Assembly: GCF_000518665.1 (NCBI RefSeq)
Contig: NZ_JAEA01000003.1
Span: forward strand, 291,036-355,035
Direction: 5' to 3'
DNA from: Microvirga flocculans ATCC BAA-817
GTDB lineage: Bacteria > Pseudomonadota > Alphaproteobacteria > Rhizobiales > Beijerinckiaceae
DNA: 64,000 nucleotides
Part shown: positions 61,401 through 64,000 of the stretch, in pieces
How the letters are laid out: the number at the start of each line of letters is the position of its first letter
How positions within the stretch are numbered: the stretch's first letter is position 1
The notes under the pieces: model-generated
Database searches by the model: none
The model's input: the letters and a program-made list of their open reading frames with translations, nothing else
What the model was told of the DNA's origin: nothing
Position numbers and translations under genes: made by a program

Positions 61401-61608
61401 CTCCCTGGCGGCGGCCCAGGGCGACGCGGAAGCCGTCCGCAAGAGCGAGGAGATCGCCGGAAGGATCAGCGCGTCCGAGCTCAAGGCGCTGAAATCGGGC
61501 CTCGACCTCTGGCGTCCGCGCGCCATCGACCCGGTCGCGAACGAGGCTCCATTCTCCGCCGAGGGCCAGACGGCGGCTCTGGACCACCTTCCAGGCAGCA
61601 GGAGTTAG
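58429..61608 (+). CDS. Large Sel1-repeat protein with coiled-coil (PodJ-like localisation factor)
   Basis: A 1059-residue protein. The N-terminus (MRRHVLSRLDDLDLDARELA, then AARRAGLSLDEWA) is typical of rhizobial PodJ-like proteins. Residues about 60-640 are long Leu/Arg/Glu/Gln-rich helices, a coiled coil of many segments. One membrane helix is at about residues 746-763 (PLLFGLPFLVLAIGAAQI). Periplasmic Sel1 repeats follow at about 850-1015, in four copies around GDAAALYAIAVRAAEGRGM, AAFWYERAALGGHVRAM, ALRWYTEAAESGFRDSQ and AYHWFSLAAAQGDAEAV. Related proteins set polar organisation of the cell. No peptidoglycan-binding domain is seen at the end. Confidence 0.85.
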   Translation: MRRHVLSRLDDLDLDARELAMAAARRAGLSLDEWAVAVLAASEERPAPPRPAPRRTSDLDALIARMTPPSRPQPRRDYDTLMAAVAAEGERQARDQSSRTAIALESMASWIEQAEVRLNEAARTSADQRDRIAAVLSETLSSLKDRLDAVERSIAAEQAPPRLEFPMEEAIKALAPVSDTLAGLRADMSRLATRLERPDPALAPAVETIRGEIDSLRSGMGQLATRTDILAIDAALGSIAKELGQGPTTKDLRTLASSITVLYEQIQCLSDEVSEGLHRRIGRDIDLLKGKIDALAASGVDRSVIDFLSGQIVDIRQDLANRAEPHQIGRLSEEIESLGRQIVDLRLSQASKDDFQALKTSLDDVCSALSVTVAAQEASRVPEQLERLDQRLDLLAARPEPKPVDLSPITDQLALLTDRMATLSAPRDGNGDAMAEMMERLSSRFETAAMRAAPSHEPLLERFDRIEEELRQLGERTETGGIAQMLRALGEKMDRTPQKAGFDTLERQIRDLAGRLDRIPGESLQKVLGETASQLQGLQSEASGIAERAAKAVLDGIRPALPDAGDLDALKHGVVELKALHSRTDRKTQETLRAVHDALEALVSRLANPVAPPPGGSAPEPEPKPLLPADRLEAAVRRLHAATLSQIEEIAPPGTLGAPVSAMPATAPATPAAPEAVRSHVRSTLIAAARRAAHATAPEPAVAEAPAPMAQEIVQPDTPEPADAAAPEPASASLFERLRRSFDSNRRPLLFGLPFLVLAIGAAQILSSERKDLALAAQANGGQQEMVQAAEAKPAETASLAAPDNAGLFQAASLASETPAPVPLAAGKFRVDPATVGEIPTEAPAFLRVSALSGDAAALYAIAVRAAEGRGMTQDMALAARLFERAAQAGLPAAQERLAMMHEKGVGVTRDLRQAAFWYERAALGGHVRAMHNLATLLASGSGGKPDYAAALRWYTEAAESGFRDSQFNAGLLLARGIGAKPDLSRAYHWFSLAAAQGDAEAVRKSEEIAGRISASELKALKSGLDLWRPRAIDPVANEAPFSAEGQTAALDHLPGSRS

Positions 61609-61712
61609 GATCGCGCGGGCATTGTCATCTTTCGTTCAGAACGTCGCTGCTACATCATCGGCAAGATGCTTGAACAATAATCTGGCTGCACCGGCCATGG
61701 GGGGAAACCGGG

Positions 61713-62642
61713 TTGCAAATCTATCTGCCGATCGCTGAAATGCCGGTGAGCGTTCTGCTCATCCTGGGGATGGGAGCCGCGGTGGGCTTCATCTCGGGCC
61801 TCTTCGGGATCGGCGGCGGCTTTCTCATGACGCCGCTCCTGATCTTCCTCGGCATTCCTCCGGCGGTGGCCGTCGCCACCCAATCGGCGCAGATCGTCGC
61901 CTCCTCCACCACCAGCGTCCTCGGCGCGCTCCGCCGAAACGCACTCGATCACAAGCTCGGGGCGATCCTGGTCGCGGGCGGCTTCGTCGGCTCGGCGCTG
62001 GGCGTCTGGTTCTTCGCGGCGGCGCGCCGGGCCGGTCAGCTCGACTTGGTGATCGTCGTCTCCTACGTGACGCTGTTCACGGTCGTCGGCAGCCTGATGC
62101 TGAAGGAGAGCATTCGGGAATTCTGGCACCGGCGGAAGGGCGGCGCAGTGCGGCCAAGACGCAAGGCAGGCGAACATGCGCCCTATCTCGGCTGGCCTCT
62201 GCGGATGCGCTTCTACCGCTCGAAGCTCTATGCCAGCGTGATCCCGATCGTCGCACTCTCGCTCTTCATCGGCTTCGCGGGCGCGCTGCTCGGCATCGGC
62301 GGCGGCTTCATCGTGGTGCCTGCGCTGCTCTATATCTTTCGCGTACCGACCAACGTGGTCGTGGGCACCTCCCAACTCCAGATCGTCTGCACCACGCTGG
62401 TCGCTCTCATTCTTCATGCGGTGACGAACCAGGCCGTGGATATGGTGCTGGCGATCCTGCTCATCGTCGGAGGTGTGTTCGGCGCGCAGTTCGGCGCCCG
62501 CATGGGACGTCATCTGCGTGCGGAGCTGTTCCGTTTTCTCCTTGCGATCCTGCTGCTGGCCGTGGGCTTGCGCTTCGGCCTCGAACTCGTGCTGAAGCCG
62601 GAGGAGCCCTTCTCCATCTCGGTGCAGGAGGTGCGCACGTGA
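61713..62642 (+). CDS. TauE/SafE-family sulfite or anion exporter
   Basis: A 309-residue inner-membrane protein of the TauE/SafE family with about eight helices in two related halves. Each half has the GIGGGF signature: SGLFGIGGGFLMTPLLIFLG and ALLGIGGGFIVVPALLYIF. A cytoplasmic loop of some 50 residues (FWHRRKGGAVRPRRKAGE) separates them. The start is a TTG (MQIYLPIAEM), preferred because GGGGGGAAA precedes it and the family usually begins so. The stop overlaps the next gene's GTG (GTGA). Confidence 0.87.
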   Translation: MQIYLPIAEMPVSVLLILGMGAAVGFISGLFGIGGGFLMTPLLIFLGIPPAVAVATQSAQIVASSTTSVLGALRRNALDHKLGAILVAGGFVGSALGVWFFAAARRAGQLDLVIVVSYVTLFTVVGSLMLKESIREFWHRRKGGAVRPRRKAGEHAPYLGWPLRMRFYRSKLYASVIPIVALSLFIGFAGALLGIGGGFIVVPALLYIFRVPTNVVVGTSQLQIVCTTLVALILHAVTNQAVDMVLAILLIVGGVFGAQFGARMGRHLRAELFRFLLAILLLAVGLRFGLELVLKPEEPFSISVQEVRT

Positions 62643-63406
62643 GAGCGTTCGGGTTTCTCCTGATCCTTCTGGGCAGCCTGACCTCCACGATGGTGGAAGC
62701 CGAGACCTTGATCACGTCGCTGTCGAACCACAGGGTCCTGATCAACTCCAACTATACCGGTACTCAGATCGCCGTGTTCGGAGCTATCGAGCGGGATGCG
62801 CAGACCATCGCCCGCGCCACGGGCTACGACGTGGTCGTGACCGTGCGAGGCCCGCGCCAGTTCCTGACCGTGCGCGAGAAGCAGCGCCTCGGCCTCGTCT
62901 GGATCAACCAGGACCAGCAGAAGTTCCCGTCGGTTCCCGCTTACTTGAGCGTCATGACCTCGCGCCCCATCGCGGAGATTACGAGCGATCAGCTGCGAAG
63001 CCGCCAGAAGATCGGACTCGACGCGATCGTCAACGCACCGGATGCCACCCTCGTGCGCGGCGGCACGGACAAGCCCTTCCGCGAAGCGCTTCTACGCCTG
63101 AAAGCGCAGGAGGGCCTGTATCTGGAGGATGAACGCGGTGTGACGTTCCTGACGCCGGACATCTTCCGCGCGGGCGTTCCGCTTCCGGCCATCGCTCCGC
63201 CCGGTAATTACGAAGTGGATGTCACGCTCTTTGCCGACACCGTGATCCTAGCCCGCACGCATACCGATTTCGAACTGGTCAAGACGGGCTTCGAGGAACG
63301 GGTGGGCGTGATCGCCCATGACTGGTCCCTGACCTACGGCCTCGCAACGGCAGCCATCGCCCTCTTCTTCGGCTGGCTCGCTAACGCGATCTTCCGGCGA
63401 GACTGA
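62639..63406 (+). CDS. TIGR02186-family membrane-anchored protein
   Basis: A 255-residue protein with an N-terminal signal (RAFGFLLILLGSLTSTMVEA) and a C-terminal membrane helix (LATAAIALFFGWLANAIF). The mature part contains TLITSLSNHRVLINSNYTG, then FGAIERDAQT and VTVRGPRQFLTVREKQRLG. This matches the TIGR02186 family, found next to TauE/SafE genes; its function is not defined. It begins with GTG inside the stop of the exporter gene, so the two are coupled and probably form one system. Confidence 0.82.
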   Translation: MRAFGFLLILLGSLTSTMVEAETLITSLSNHRVLINSNYTGTQIAVFGAIERDAQTIARATGYDVVVTVRGPRQFLTVREKQRLGLVWINQDQQKFPSVPAYLSVMTSRPIAEITSDQLRSRQKIGLDAIVNAPDATLVRGGTDKPFREALLRLKAQEGLYLEDERGVTFLTPDIFRAGVPLPAIAPPGNYEVDVTLFADTVILARTHTDFELVKTGFEERVGVIAHDWSLTYGLATAAIALFFGWLANAIFRRD

Positions 63407-63768
63407 ACTCGGTCCTTGAAAGGTTTCACCGGTCTTGCCGCCCCGAATATGGTGAACCATTAACCGTATTCTCGCGTCGAGGCCTGGGGTTTGCTGTTCG
63501 CGCTTGAAGCAGACGGGAAAGCGCCATACCAAAATAGTGTTGACGCCTAGGCCGCTCTACTTCGGCACAGCGTTCAAGAACAGCACTCCTGGTGGCCTTT
63601 TCCTGCGGGGGAAGGCGAGGCATGATGCCCTGGCCAGAGTTCCGGCGAAAGCCCGGATGCATGTGAGCAGCGGATCGAGACCCTTCTCTCGAGGCATGAC
63701 GCCCCTCCGCTGGGTCGGTTCAAATCCGACATTTCCTGACCCATCCCTTTCGCTCAAGGAAACCGCAC
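63407..63768. other. Intergenic region upstream of flagellin
   Basis: About 360 bp with no credible gene. It should contain the flagellin promoter, but no sigma-28 or sigma-54 pair is convincing. A perfect tRNA T-arm-like sequence, GTCGGTTCAAATCCGAC, lies at 63714-63730 without any remaining cloverleaf, perhaps a tRNA 3' remnant or chance. AAGGA lies just before the flagellin ATG. Confidence 0.5.
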
Positions 63769-64000
63769 ATGTCGTCGATCAATACCAACCTCTCCGCCAT
63801 GACCGCCCTGCAGTCGCTCCGCTCGACGCAGAACGCCATGAACAAGACCCAGAACCAGATCTCGACCGGCCTGCGCGTCGGCGAGGCCTCGCACAACGCC
63901 TCCTACTTCTCGATCTCGACCCAGATGAAGTCGGACAACGGTGCGCTCAGCGCCGTGAAGGACTCGATCAAGCAGTCCAAGGCCATGATCGACACCTTCA
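63769..64000 (+). CDS. Flagellin, N-terminal part (runs off the window)
   Basis: The first 77 codons of a flagellin. It starts MSSINTNLSAMTALQSLRST, then NKTQNQISTGLRVGEASHN, the D0/D1 conserved N-terminus that forms the helical filament core and carries the export signal. ISTGLRV and SISTQMKSDN fit rhizobial flagellins. AAGGAA lies before the ATG. The gene is cut by the window end, so length and copy number cannot be judged. Confidence 0.95.
   Translation, partial: MSSINTNLSAMTALQSLRSTQNAMNKTQNQISTGLRVGEASHNASYFSISTQMKSDNGALSAVKDSIKQSKAMIDTF

Overview
The window reads as a chromosome segment of an alphaproteobacterium of the order Hyphomicrobiales (Rhizobiales), probably Methylobacteriaceae and perhaps Microvirga. 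This rests on high GC at third codon positions, the gene order murA - DUF2948 - hisD - UPF0262 - low-molecular-weight phosphatase, an ALA-synthase type hemA, a tRNA-His with the alphaproteobacterial acceptor end (no G-1, U72, A73), and a rhizobial-type flagellin at the right edge. The genus is inference.

Layout. 1-3.5 kb: tRNA-His and a tripartite tricarboxylate transporter (tctBAC). 3.5-5.7 kb: a TerC-family membrane protein behind a long leader hairpin, then the AzlCD amino-acid exporter. 5.7-11.4 kb: the murA/hisD housekeeping block, a 55-residue basic protein, and hemA behind an FNR/FixK-like box. 11.5-17.1 kb: a 5.5-kb integrative element inserted in the 3' end of tRNA-Thr(GGT). It is bounded by 28-bp direct repeats and carries a tyrosine integrase, a serine recombinase, an HUH-type Rep-like protein with a coupled partner, several orphans, and three tandem copies of what look like small RNA genes, each with its own promoter and terminator. 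17.3-25.9 kb: a 39-residue membrane peptide, oxidoreductases, free-methionine sulfoxide reductase, an ABC exporter, MOSC, DUF488, a zinc alcohol dehydrogenase, NUDIX and inositol-phosphatase-like genes. 26-30.4 kb: a ferric-iron-type ABC importer.

30.4-40.7 kb: an ion channel, a HAD hydrolase, an HxlR regulator divergent from an FMN reductase, and then a catabolic cluster. This cluster holds an iron alcohol dehydrogenase, aldehyde dehydrogenase, glutamine-synthetase-like ligase, ethanolamine-type permease and N-formylglutamate-amidohydrolase-like enzyme, divergent from an RpiR regulator. The set fits a gamma-glutamylation route for ethanolamine or a related amino alcohol. 40.7-51.8 kb: AbrB-type membrane protein, aminotransferase, MscL, VOC and DoxX genes beside a LysR regulator, a giant symporter-histidine kinase hybrid, and a run of small enzymes. 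51.9-58.1 kb: a fatty-acid beta-oxidation operon (MerR regulator, acyl-CoA dehydrogenase, thiolase, enoyl-CoA hydratase/3-hydroxyacyl-CoA dehydrogenase) with two operator-like palindromes of equal loop length. 58.4-64 kb: a PodJ-like Sel1 protein, a TauE/SafE permease coupled to a TIGR02186 protein, and the first 77 codons of a flagellin.

The least explained part is the element at 11.5-17.1 kb, above all the three-copy small-RNA array. The glutamylation cluster is the most interesting metabolic unit. All functions are assigned by reading the sequence; no database search was run.
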